Shown in pieces: positions 20,201 through 32,800 of a stretch of DNA of 64,000 bases. How positions within the stretch are numbered: the stretch's first letter is position 1; every line of letters begins with the position of its first letter. Under the pieces are notes generated by a model. The model did not search any database. It was not told the origin of the DNA and saw nothing but the letters and a program-made list of their open reading frames with translations. The stretch spans positions 1,826,068-1,890,067 of the forward strand of contig NC_090944.1 of NCBI RefSeq assembly GCF_040807025.1, given 5' to 3'. This DNA is from Struthio camelus (Eukaryota; Chordata; Aves; Struthioniformes; Struthionidae). The position numbers and the translations under genes are program-made.

Positions 20201-22916
20201 AGCACCCCTTCGTGCGGTTGCAAGGAAACCAGCGCTTGGGGGGGGTGATTCACCACACCCAGCAGCTGGCAGCTCAGCTAGGATGGTTGGGCTGTGTCCT
20301 GCCAGTGCCTGTTTCTCTCTGCTGATATAAAGGTGACCAGCTTTGATGGAGGCCTCTGCAATAGGAAATCAGAAATTAGGGGAAGGAACTCCTACCTGCC
20401 TATACTGCCACCACATTAGTTCCCAGAAGCAGGTGTCCCCATGGCGTTTTACATCACTTGAGGTTGCTTTGCTGTGAATCCCCTCATTTAACTCCCCTTC
20501 GAACTAGTGCAGAGCTTTTAGAAAAGCATTACATTTTGAGTTAAAATTCTCCAGTGCTGGTGAATCCACTGCAGCTCTGAGCAAGCCAATCCAGTGGTTA
20601 TTTGCCTTCGCTGCGACATATGTGTGTCTCAGCTCGCTCCCGAATTTGGCTAACCACAGTGCCCAGCCCTGGGACCATGTTAAACTGAGGAGTCCTTGCT
20701 GTGCCCTGTGTCAGCCTGATGGAGTGGTCCTGTCCCTGCAAGCCCCAGGAGAGGGTCTGGGAGCGAGTAGGTTAGTTCTAGGGGCGCTGGCAGAGCCGCT
20801 ATCTCCCGTTTGCTCCCTCTTCACCAATTCTCCTCCTTTTGCAGCCTTCCCCAGCACTTGCCCCCAAATCCTGCTGGAAAACTTTGCTTTTTAGTGAATT
20901 AGGGATGAAAACCATGACTGCATTAGCTGCCTCGTGAGATGCCCTAGCCCATGCTAGCAGCAGGCAGACTTGCTGGTGGGAGAAACCCTCAGCACAGGGG
21001 TCCCTAAAGCAGGGGGGAAAGAAGATGCAAGCTCACCACTTAGGGCATCTGGGGCCGTATGTGCAGTCGACCTGGCCTGCAGAGGAGACCACCCCGAGAT
21101 GGGCTCAAACTCACCTCCCAAACACAGACCAGGACAAGGGCCAGGGCTCTGGGCTGGCCAAAGGATTAGGACCCGGCTGCTCCCCCGGGGTCTACCTGCC
21201 CACTGGCAGAGCAGCAGGAGTGAAGAGTGCCAGCCACCAGGATCCTTTTACCGGCATGGGTCAGATCTCCTCCGCTCCATCTGGGCAGCTCTTCCTGCAG
21301 CTGTTTAATCCGTCTCCTTCTGTGTTATACCTTGCTTCCTGCCTTGTGCAGTCTCTTGTGCTGCAAAACCGCCCGACCCTTTCTAGCTGGTTCCTGACTA
21401 CATCCCTGTGCACAGCTCCAGCTGTGAGTAGTATCCAGCTCATGGTGCATCCCCGAGTGCTGTGCCTGGGTGCTCCCCAGTCCACAGGGCCTCCTCCTTC
21501 AGGCCTTCGTTAGCCCCTTGATGGGCATCGGGTTCATTAGGGTGGTGTCTCTCTGCTTCCCGGCTCAGTTAACCCAGGGGCTGGATTGGACTTCTCACTT
21601 TTACCCGCACAGCCTGTGCTGGGTGACACCTAGGCCAGGAGAGGGGTGGGAAAGAGCAGGATTCAGGGAGAGGGCTCAGGGCAACCTCCCTTCTCCTGTT
21701 AGCATTTCTGACAGCATGTGATGGGGCGGAGGAAGAGGTGGCTGGCAAATGGTGCCTTTTTCTGAGAAAACAAGCCAGGTCTTCTAAAAAAGCAGCAGGT
21801 CTTGGCAGGCAAAACCCCTCCGCTGCATCTAGCCTGGGAGTGGGGCCAGCCCCACTCTGCCGCGCGCTGGGTGATGTCTGCACGGCTGTGTCTGCTGGGC
21901 CACGTGGGCTGGCATCTTGTGTAGGGCTGGAAGGAGCAGGCAGAGGAATGTGGGCTCCCCGAGTTAAAAATTAGTGGTCAAAGGAAAAAATGAGCCAAAG
22001 AAATCACTTGAACTGTCAGAGAAGAAGAGATGCGCCTACAGCCTGCAAAGGGCATCCTGGCAGTGTCACAGGGACTGCGTTCACCTCCCCAGCAAAAATG
22101 ATCAGGGGTTTTCTTTATTAGCTAGAGGGACTGGGCCAGCCTTTGGCTTGGAGCTGGGTTTGGGAGGAGATGTACTTCCAGTTCATAGCAAACTCAAAGC
22201 CTAAGCTGTCTGACTATAGGACCCTATTTGTTCTTTCTTTTAGCATCAGGCATTTGGACAGTGAATGAAAAGTACGATCAAGTATTAATGTTCTTCTGTG
22301 CTGCTCAGCTGATAAGAGACAAAATGCACCATCAGTAATACCTTGGTGTGCTCCTGTACTGCCCAGCCACAGCAGCAGCCCGATTTCCTACCTCTGCTAA
22401 TTGAAATGCCAGGTTCCTCTCCAGTCTTATCGGGGAACAGCAAACGTGAGGCAGAGTTCACTTTCCTTTCCCTGACTGACACAAGACGATCCAAGAGGCA
22501 GCATGCACTCACCGAGACAACTGCCAGAAGTGTGCTTAATGCAACGGGACCACTCATGTTTTGGGGCAGCATCTATTTCTGCCCAGCTGGGATCCACATG
22601 CTGCAGTCGCATTGCTGGAGCTGTGTTTGTGCCTGTCTGCTTTTGAAGCTCATTAGCGCTTGCTAAGGATCACAGGGATGTTCCCAGATGCAAAATCACC
22701 TTTACAGTAATGTGCAATTGGGCACAGCGATGGTGAAGTGTTCAGGGACGTGGCAGGGGTGAATGAGTTTCAGGCATGTAGGGATTGATGCGCACACAAA
22801 GATGCACATGCAGGCTCTGCTCTTTGGCTGCAGGTGTGCATTCAGCTGGCTCCAGGCATTTCTTGGGGCTGGAGCTGGTGTGAGCACGTATGAGTGCGTC
22901 AATAACATGGGTAACG
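17267..22916. other. Intergenic, no gene recognised
   Basis: I scanned both strands for splice-bounded frames and for the large exostosin first exon that should precede the exons at 24286. Nothing convincing is present. Frames are under about 165 codons and unrecognised. Confidence 0.45.
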
Positions 22917-23015
22917 TGCTGTAGGTGACCCTGCTTGAGCAGGGGGGTTGGACTAGATGATCTCCAGAGGTCCCTTCCAACCTCAACCGCTCTGTGGTTC
23001 TGTGATGCTGTGGTA
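22917..23015 (+). mobile_element. CR1 3' terminal fragment
   Basis: The final ~95 bases of a CR1: GTGACCCTGCTTGAGCAGG, GTTGGACTAGATGATCTCCA, then a degraded TCTGTGGTTCTGTGATGCTG tail. It is 5'-truncated to a stub. Confidence 0.9.
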
Positions 23016-24285
23016 GGCATGCACAGGACTAGATTTGTGCAAAGCAGCTGCCATGTGAATGGGAGGAGGACTGATACATCTCCATCTCTGCTTGGGGCCC
23101 CAAAGGTCTAATGTGAGCTCTGCATTATAAGGAAAGACTGGAGGAGGAGATCATGTGGCAAGGGAAAGGAGCTGGCCATGTTGATCAGCGTGGAGTTGGA
23201 CCTTGGTCAGAGGTTGGTCTCTATCCCCATGCACTGGGTAGCTTCAACCCTCAATTCACTCTGGGTCCCAGTTCCTGGGGCTCTGCCAGCCTCACTGCAC
23301 CACCAGCCTTTCCCAAAGGTTTTTGGCTCCTTCTCTACACAAAAGGGATTCTCAGCTCTCTACAGGGCTCTGGCTTCCCTGCAAAACATCCTGCTCCGGC
23401 AAGAGGGAGGGCCGATGCTGTGGCAGGAAGCCCTTCCAGCCGGCATGCAGGTTTGCTGAGGATGAGGAGTCCAGCAGCTCCACCACTGGGTGTTCCCGTG
23501 TGTGCTTTGACAGAGATGGTCTGAGAGGCTGGGCAGGAAGGAGAGAAGCAGGGATAGAAACACAATGGCTGTGCATCAAACGCACTCTGAGGGCTGGTTC
23601 GCCAGCAGGTTATTTCCAAAGGTGCATTTGCCCACTTGTGTTAGAGCTGGGGTTGAGCCCAACCTGCCTTTTGCTTGCAATCCAAAACTGGGATGTGAAC
23701 ATGGCCACATCTGGCCCTGCAACCCACTGGCAGAGGCAATGCTCGCCTTGGGTCTGTATCTCTTCTTCATGGACTGGAAGGGGAGAGTCTGATCTATCCC
23801 CATCCTTCTTGGGGTGCTATCGGCTTCCCTCAAACTTTCTTGGCTTCTCTGTTGCCACCCTGGGATTTCTCATCCTCCCTCTCTGCTCTTCTCCCACTTT
23901 GCAAGATGTGATTGTCATCTCCAGGCGGTGAGAAGCTCCCCGTCTCTGGGGACCTGTCAGCTATGTAATGGTATCAGGGAGCTGAAAATCAGATGGGTTG
24001 TGGGTTTGGAAAGAGCTTTGGGGCTCAGCACTGTGCTGGTGGCTGGTGACACAAAACAGGGATGGCTGGGATTGATTTGGAAAGCAGTGGGTCCCCCTGC
24101 TCTGGGGCTGGTTATTTCAGGGGCTGGCTGGCTCAGGGGCAACTCAAGAGATGTGGGGAGCAGCTGAACTGCAGTGAACAGGGTGATGCGAGATGGAGGG
24201 GGCTGGCCAGCCAGCCCACCTTGTGTCTTCTCTGTGAACCTGCTCCGTCTCCGGCTGTGGCTGAGCCGGGGTCTCTCCCCTGCAG
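23016..24285. other. Region upstream of exostosin exons; no exon recognised
   Basis: No exostosin N-terminal coding sequence is visible, although in EXT1/EXTL1 a large first exon precedes the one at 24286. Frames such as 23323-23931 (plus) show no family resemblance. Confidence 0.4.
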
Positions 24286-26899
24286 GTACAATGGCCAGGA
24301 GCTGCTGCACAGCTCCAGCTTCTGCCTGGTACCACGGGGCCAGCACCTGGGCTCCTTCTGCTTCCTGGAGGCTCTGCAGGTGAGCAAGGCTCCTGCCCTA
24401 GCCAGGTGGAAAGGGATGAAACCTCGGAGTGTCTCCAGCCTGGAGGCCTCAGATACCAGCCCCATCTCTCCCTCCCTTGCTCTTCCTGCTTTTCCCTCTG
24501 CAGGCTGCCTGCATCTCAGTGCTGCTGAGCAGCAGCTGGGAGCTGCCCTTCTCCGAAGTCATTGACTGGAAGAAAGCAGCCATCATTGGAGATGAAAGGC
24601 TCTTGCCGCAGGTAACGTGGCCACGCAGGGCCATCCCCTGCCTGCATGCTCCTGCGTGCTGCGGTGGGGTCAGGCAGTGTGGGCCCACCTCTTCATGCAG
24701 CACATGCACAAAGCCGTGTCGGTCAGGGCACTGCAGACAGGGCTGAGTGTGGTTCAGGTACATGGGACGGCCTGGGGTTGACCCGCTGGAAGGGCCTGCC
24801 AGGCAACTGAAGGGCTGTGGCAGAGCTGAGGATGGTGGGGAACACAGGGCTGAGAGCAGCACCCCAGTGTGGTGCGGTGGGGAGCACAGATCTAGCCTAG
24901 ATGTAGGGACAACTCCCTGGGTGGCTTTAGACCCCTCCTGGGTGTCCTCTCCCATGTCCGTATGATGGGCACAGGACTAAGTAGCAGTGTGCTTTGAGGT
25001 ACCATGAATGAAGACTTTCAAGTGCCCAGTGCCCTTGTCCAGGGCCAGTTTCCAAATTGCTCAGGGTCCTGGATGCTGAGCTCCTGGGAGCATCTGGCTA
25101 CATAGTCAGGACCTGGCCCAAGGCAGACCTGGGCCAGCTAGCTCCTTCCTGCCATAGCTCTATTTCTGCTTCTGTCCCAGTGCTCCTCCTCTGCCTCTTC
25201 CAGATCCCATCGATAATGCGATCTATAAATGAAGACAAAGTGCTGGCCCTTCAGCAGCAGACTCAGTTCCTGTGGGAGACCTATTTTTCCTCAGTAGAGA
25301 AAATCATGCTGACCATGCTGGAGGCAAGGGCTGCAGCTGGCAGAGAGAGGGACCGAAGCCTTCTGGCACAGGAGCTCAGACCAGGTGAGGGATATGCTTG
25401 GGTGGGAGGATGAAAGACTCAGTCCTCACGATTCTTCAGGGAAGACAGGGTGTCTCCTCTTCCTCTTTCAGCGCTAGAAAGCATGACCAGCATGAACTTC
25501 ATCCTGGAATGTTTTGGCGCTGCTTGAGTGCTTGAGTTTCTTATAAAACCCCGGGGTTTTCTAGCAGAAAGATGCGGTGTGCAGTGATGCTGTTGTGGGT
25601 GTTAGACGTAGAGATGAGGCCCTTCAAGGCAGAAAGCGCAGATCACAGGATGTGTGGCAAAGCAGTCACAAGCGTGCTCGCGATGCAGCTCTCTCTGCGT
25701 GCACACATATGTGCATGCATCATGTGTGCCTGCTCTGCTTGTGCCTGTGCGCGTAAGCCTGCATGCGTGCAAAGCAGTGCGTGTCTGTGTCTGTGTGCAC
25801 CCAATGGTTTGAATCCTGCCCACGTCCCTAGTCTCCTGGGTGACTTCTGCCAGTCTCCCTGCCTCGGTTTCCCAACTGCTAATCTGTGAGTGGCAGCTGC
25901 TCTGTAACGTGACGTTTTGTCCTTGGGACATGTGAAACCTATCAGAGTGTGATTTTGATGAGATTAATAGAATCTGACCTGCCCATCTGAACTGGGTCCA
26001 GTATTGCCCAAAGGTTGCTCTATACCCCATTTCTTTCCCTTCCACACTAGGGCCTTGGCAGGCAGGAAACATGGGGTTTATGTAGTCCCATGGGACACTG
26101 GCCCAACTTCCCCTCGCGCCTGTTTCTTGTGTGAAGAACAGTGACTGTGCTCCCAAAACTTGATGCTGGAGGACAGTTTATTTGGTGTTTCCTGCTGGTT
26201 TTAAGGCTACATGCTCTGGCTGTCCGGACTGATGCCCTGCTGACCCAAGCAGAGACCTGCTGCTGCAGTTGCAACTGTGCTGAGCAGCTCCCTGATAGGG
26301 ACGCCCTGCTCTTATCTACCAGTGCCAGAGTGGGGGTGCATCTCACCTGATTCACATGTTGGCACCACAGCTGTTCTCCATTATTATGTGTGGAGAAGCC
26401 CCTCTTGGAGTCTGGAGTGTGATTCTCTGGTCAAGTGCAAGTGTCTGCTTTAGGAAGAGATGGTACAAGTATGCTGATTTGTTGACTAGATCTTCATGGA
26501 CACTGAAGACGTCTTGAATAAGCGTGAGTGCCTGCACCCCTGTTTTGGCAGTGATAGCCCACCACTAGCATTCTTCTCCAGTGCAATGAGGAGGAATCTG
26601 CAGTCACCACCTCTGTTTTCTCCTTGTCCCTTACTTTTGTGTTTTTTTTATTCCAGATTATCCAGGGCAGGATAAACTCTCACGTCGCCAGGAACTATGT
26701 GATGTGAAATGCCCAGCCAGGTGGGCTTTATGAGCTCCCGAGTTCTCCACCAGCCTGGCTGACTTCTCCTTCTACTACTTGGCCCTGGGTGAGTACAAGC
26801 CGGGCCGAGCTGGGACAGCAGCAAAGGCAGATGGGGATGCACCTCCAAATGGACTAACGAATACTCCATGGTGGTGACAGGAGCAGCCTTCTACCACAG
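24286..26899 (+). pseudogene. EXTL1: Exostosin-family gene remnant, EXTL1-like, four exons
   Basis: EXT/EXTL proteins are Golgi/ER glycosyltransferases of heparan sulfate synthesis. Four exon-like blocks follow the EXT1 exon plan. 24286-24379 carries SSFCLVPRG..LGSF.FLEALQ. 24504-24611 carries [20 protein letters not shown]. 25204-25323 carries [16 protein letters not shown]. 26657-26899 carries the start of the next domain. The first three are open with good acceptors; the third has a GC donor (GAG|GCAAGG). The fourth has TGA at 26705-26707 where the family has a Trp. A frame shift follows, and then a jump of roughly 90 residues straight to [16 protein letters not shown], which ends at a GT donor (26900). 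Neither the large first exon nor the final exons were found. The motif VIDWxKAAI favours EXTL1 over EXT1. It is probably a recently lost gene; an assembly error in the fourth exon is possible. Confidence 0.8.
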
Positions 26900-29800
26900 G
26901 TGAGCTGGGCTCTGTGTTGTGTGGGGAGTTCAGTGTGTGGTTGCTGACTGATTAACAGTGTATTGCTACTATTGTTGTTGTTATCACTAGCTTTTAATTG
27001 TTATTGCTACCAGTGTTACGTATTAAAACTTTGTTTCTGGCCGTTAATTGTGAACCCGTTCATAAGCAACAGGGACACCTCTACCTCCACCTTTCTTGTA
27101 GCGTGGAGCGCTGTGGGGACCAGAGCCTGAGGATGCTCTGTGGTCAGCTCAGCCACCCCTCCCAGGCCTCCCATGACAAATGGCCCCAAACCCTGGTGTC
27201 AAGCACCTCTTTCAAGGTGCTGAGGATCTCAGTCACCTCCAGAGGTTCTGTGTCCTGTGCAGCCAAGAGAAACAGCCCTGGAGTCTCCCTAAGCTGAAGG
27301 TGTTGGATGAATGCTGCAGGATCAGGCCAAGGTGCTGAAGGGACAAAGTGGACACAGACAGACTAGGTCAGAGTGTGGAAACTGGAGCTATTTCTTTTTT
27401 CCCTCTCCTATTCCGCAGTTACTGAATCTCCTGCGCTGAGCATCAGATGCCACCTAGTGCACTCATATGATTTAAGCTATCCCTAGTGTAGAGCAGGATT
27501 CGGCAAGCAGCGGCGTGCATTACAGAGGGATGTGCACATTCCTACTGCATCCCTCCACAGCGGCTTCCACCAGGGTGGGCTTGCCTGGAAGACAAGAGGG
27601 GCTTGACTCCCTCCATCCTATTTTCTTCCCTTCGCCTACACCAGCACTTGCCACCTGCCCGGTTGCTGCCTCTACCCTTGGAATGTCTCCTGCTCCATCG
27701 CTGGGTGTCTGGCTAAGATATGTCCCCTCTTCAACAGGGAGTTGCCCTCCTAGCTCTGGCAGGGCAACTTCAACATACCCTCCAGATTGTGCTACCTGGA
27801 GCTCGTGGGTGGTTGAGCTTCCTCCTCCTACCCACAGAAAAAGGTCAGATCTGTACAGAGTCCTTCAGGCCTTTCAGCTGCCTCTCCCGCCCTGGAACAA
27901 GCTGTGCTCTCTGCTGTGCCTGACCAGGATGGGTGGTATGTTCATACCTGGTTCCTTTCTCTCCTGGCTCAGACAAGGGTGGTTCTCCCCTGCCTTGGCT
28001 GTTTCGCCTCTACAAAGTGTCTTGCTGGAGGTACACACTCTGGCCCTCCAGTTTTGCATTGAATCAGAACATTAAGGACCCTACGGGGGCTGCAGATACC
28101 TAGAGGGGCTGGGAGATGGGCTGCAGAGCGTGCTGGACGTGGGAGGGCTGGTGGTGGGGGAAGTCGTCCCAGCAGGTCTGCTGTGTGCCATGCTGTGACC
28201 CCATTGAGGATTGCTCAGGGGCTGGGGATGAGGCAGAAAGGGTCTGTGGGGATGCTGCAGTGCTGGAGGAGTGGGTAGGACCCCCAAGGCAGGCAGCTCA
28301 GTGCTCATGGGGCCCTGCCAGTTGCTAGAGCCTAGAGACTGAAGCATCCTTCATGGTAGCCCTGAATGGCAGCATGGGTAATGCTATCCAAGCAAGGGAT
28401 GTACCAGAGCATGTAAAGGCCCCCCCCCACCCTCTCTTCGTGACCTAGTGGAGAGTGTGGCAGGAAGATCTTTGGGCAGGGGGCTTACAAAAAATAAAAG
28501 AAAGAAGAAAATCAGGGTATATGGATTTCAGGAGGACTGCTAAATTACTGGCACCAGCGGAGCCAGCTGACTCCTTTCTGGCTGCTCTGCCCACTGGGTC
28601 CTGGTGCCACGCTCTGGCCTGCCTTCTTGGCTTGCTTTGCTGCAGGCTCTGCCAGCACGGGGGAGAGCCCCAGCTCTGCCCTATGCTGCTGCTCTCCCAG
28701 TTCAAGTTCAGTCCCTGTCCACCACATCCTTCCCCTACTATTCAGACCCTTGGATCTCAATAGGGCTTCTTCATGAGGAGAACCTGGACCCCTAGGCCTT
28801 CAGGGCTGCTCGCTGAGTACAAAGGCAAAGCAGATGCGTCACACAGGTAGGCAAGGCCTTCCCTAAATTACAGGCAGGGTTTGGAGAGGCTCAGAGGTTA
28901 ATGAACGCTGCGTGGCTGGAGGTGCAATGTGCCACCTTGCAGTTCTCAACTACTGAACCCTCTCTAACTTCACTGATTTCACCTCACGGGTCTCGCCTGT
29001 GTGTTAACCCAAGCTTCCTCCATGTAGGCGAGGCCTTCTGGCTTTGTTTCACTGACGGACCTTGATACTGCACAACAACGTCACGAAGAGGCAAAGAGTG
29101 ACCTTTGTCTAGCAGCTGGGACGAAAAGCAGAGATGCTGCTGTGCGTGCTGAGTCATCTGTGTGCTTGCCGGGTGCTGTGCTCCTGCTGCTGTCTGCATG
29201 GGTAAAGACCATGCTTACTCAGTGCCCCAGCGAAATGGTGATGGCGGGGGTTTCTGCAGAGCAGGGTGGGCTTATGGTTCACAAAACTCCAGCTAAAAAA
29301 CACCGTGTGCAATTTACCGTGTGATTTAAACTGGGACCTTTTCCTTCACAGTTTGAAAAGATTCCACTTCCTTCAGAGAAAAAACAATAAGCTGGCCTGA
29401 CTGTCAGGCAGGAAAGGGAAGGGTGGACACTCAAGGTTCGTGAGGGGTTGAACAGAGTAGATTTAACGAAGGATTAACACTCCAAACTGCGCAGGGAGCC
29501 CCAGGAACCGTGCTGACGGGTCCGCTGATGGGAGGCTGCTGGACGCACGGGTCAGGCAGGTCAGACGACTGGATGAGGCGCTTGTATTTACCAAAACTAT
29601 TTCCTTCTCTTGACTGCGCTCAGCGCAAGTAGCTACTGGCTGCGAAGCGGCTAGACACTGTTGACAAAATGGAATATGCATGCCCAGCCCCGGCGGGTTT
29701 TGGTGCAGCGAGCACGCTCCAGGGCTGCTTTCACGTGCTTTGCCAGGCACCCAACTCCTTGCCAGATCTCCCATGGGTGTCCTCGGTACGGCTGGCCGCA

Positions 29801-32800
29801 AAGGTAGGCTAGTGAATGTAAAGGGGGGCAAACAAACGGGAAAAACACAGACCGGAAACCTCAAGGCACCGGATGTGAAAATGGTGATGGGTGCCTGTTT
29901 CAGAGAGGGTGTAGAATAAGTGTAAAGCTTGAAGGCAGCTGCGTTAAAAGCAAACCATCGCTTCTCAAAGCAACGCGTTTAGGAAAACATGGGAGTCAAT
30001 CACGCACACCAGGGAAGAACTGCCACATTTCGAGTGAAAGGAACCCAATGGCGACCACCCCCAGGAAAACTGGCAGCAATTTCTCTCGCTAAAAATAAAA
30101 GTGAGGAAAAGCTTGAACAGCTCCTAGAGGTGCCACAGGCTCTTTAATAGTCGCACGCACTTGGGGCATCCCAGCAGCAGCGGCAGTGGAAGCAGCAGCC
30201 CCTCAGTAAGGATTTCTAGCCCTAGCTTTTCACAAGCTCATTTACTAGCCCTACTGGCGTGGAGCAGGGCCACCTCAATCTTTACTGCTAGTTAATATTA
30301 GTAAATATCAGTTCTTTAACGATACATATTTATAGTTGGCAATGAAGAGCTAGCTGATGGGGGAGATCTCTTCTTCTGGTCACGTGCTCTCTTGGAGCGG
30401 GGGGCAACCTGTGTTTTCACTTGACAGTCATAAGCAGTTGTGCTCTGACGGTTAAACTGATGGGTATTTACCTAAAGCAGATGTTGCAATTGAGAGCTGT
30501 AAGCTTTGTGGATGAAAAGAAGATGCGTGAACACAACAACACATGACTGCTCTGAAGAGGCTGACGGTCAGGTGGAAGCATGGCACGCAAAAAGCTCAGG
30601 GCTGGCTTGTGAGAAGAGTCATTCCCATTTGCAGCAGGGAGCATTTACAGCTTGATTTAGGGGGTTCTGCCCATTTTGCTTCTGTCTTACCCAAGAGGGT
30701 GAAGTATGACCAGATGGTTAACGGAGCCTGCAGCGGCAGCGGAGCTCAGACTACAAAAAGGAAGGACCAGGTTAGAGGCCATTTAGGTAGGAGAAATGTT
30801 TCCAGATCTTCTAGGACTGATAGAATTCACCCCCTTGGAGAACTGGCCAAAGCAATCTCAGAAGCCAGAGCTATTACTCTGGAGGGTGGGCAGGCTGTGT
30901 CCATGCCAGTAATTCCCCAGTGCCATGGCTGGGTGTTGCACCTCGTCTGTCAGCCCGGGCCTGGCAAGGGTGTGGGGGCAGCCAACACGCCTAGCTCCAA
31001 TCCACCCCTGGCAGGGTCAGGGGTTAGCCTGGAGTAGGGCATCTCTGGGGCAGTTCCTATGGCTCTCCTTCTTGGGGAAGGCAAGAGGTAAAGGAGTTTA
31101 TATCAGCAGAGGCTGCCACTCTGCTGCTCTGTGCTCTCCCCGTGAGCTATAGTAATAAACTGCTTCTGCTCTGACCTGAACCTAAATTGCATTCCATTTT
31201 TTTCCCACAACAATAGTGCTGGACATTGCAGTTTTAGAACACGTGGACAAACTGTCCAGAGGAGATGAACGAGAGTGGCCAGAGATCCAGGAAAGTAGAG
31301 CCTGTGGGGAAAAGCTGAAGAGGAGAAACATGATAGAGGATCCTCAATGATGTAAGAGGTAGCTCTAAAGTGAAAGCAACTGAATTCTTTGTGTTCTCTG
31401 TGGGTTAGATTATAGTAAGAGAAACCCAAGGCAGGGCAACTTTTTCAACAAGACTAGGAAGCACTCAGATAGCTAGATTGTCTGATAAGGAATTAAATAT
31501 CCATTTCTGGAGGGTGCTTGTGGGCAGAGATAATTGATCATGCTCAGAAAAGCTTTACATGGCATCTCAAGGTTTTAATGACCTCTCAAGATCTATCTAG
31601 CTCTATTTTCTAGAATCATAGAGTGATTCTAATAAAAGATGTCCTGCATAAAAAAGCTGGTACAGGCTCTAAAGAAAGACAGGACAGTTTGCTGAGATGA
31701 ACTGTAGTGCCCAGTCTCAGCAATAAGCATGTGATGTTCCCACGACAGATGCTACCGTTTGCCTGTTGACCCTTATAGATCCCAAATGACGTTGGCTCTC
31801 AGAGTCATTTTTAGGTAGCTTAAAATTAGTCCAAGAGTTCATGTTAGGCAGCTAGGTCCCTCTAGACTAAATGGAAAGAGGTATCCCAAGAGATGTTTCT
31901 CTGCAGAGCATTTTGAAGAACTCAATGGCCTTAGTTACCTAATCGTTCCATGGCTACAGAGAAGTAAGATGAAGCCTTCTTGGAGTTTCTGTTTCTTCAC
32001 GACAGCCTTAGGCTGTAGTATTAATGTTGGCTGCTGTCAAGAGTTGCTATAACACAGTCCATATTCAGGAATTATAAGAGCTAGCAGCAAGAAAATACTC
32101 ACTATGCCATCAGTTTGGCTCATCAGATTTAAGATCTGCCTAATATTCATTAGGCTCCCTGCAGCTTGGGGATACAATGGGGAACTTCCATTCCGCTCTT
32201 CTCAATAAGATACTGCACTGCAAGAGCCTGGAAAGGCCACCTAGATCCGCTTGACTGATGGAGTTGCATCTTCTCAATGGATCTCACTGAGAGTGATGGC
32301 AACGAAGACAGACTTTTCCCTGTGTGAACACAATGGATCTGAAAAAGCTGTGGTGAACCTTGGACACTCACATACGTGCAGTAGCGAAGAAATATTTGCC
32401 CAACTCCCTGATGCACAGCATTCTCCTCTTGACTTAAAAACGATGACACAGCCCAGGCTCTCCAAAGACCCAGAACTTGTGGATAGTTTCATTACAAAAC
32501 AGCCACTCCAGCAAAGCCTGAAAAGACCCATAAGTCTTGCTATGCTTGTGTAGACCTTCATGTCTCATTTGGGGATAAGTTTGTTGAAGAAAGACTTATT
32601 GAACCTAAAGTTCTGCAGAAGCTGCCTCACATGTAAGCATGGCAGCAGCCCAACACTTGTAGGGTAGGAACAAGGGGCTAAGAGGGGGTCAGTCCCAAAG
32701 GGGTGCTTAGATGGGACCACCCTGTTTGGAAGTGGGAGAGAGTTTCATAGCATTGCCATGGCCAGATCGGGCCAATTGTGGCAGAAAATGAGCCTTGCCA

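Noticed and set aside
30543..31037. A 164-codon frame that could be a small gene
   Set aside because: There is no recognisable domain, no splice or promoter context, and isolated frames of this size occur by chance.
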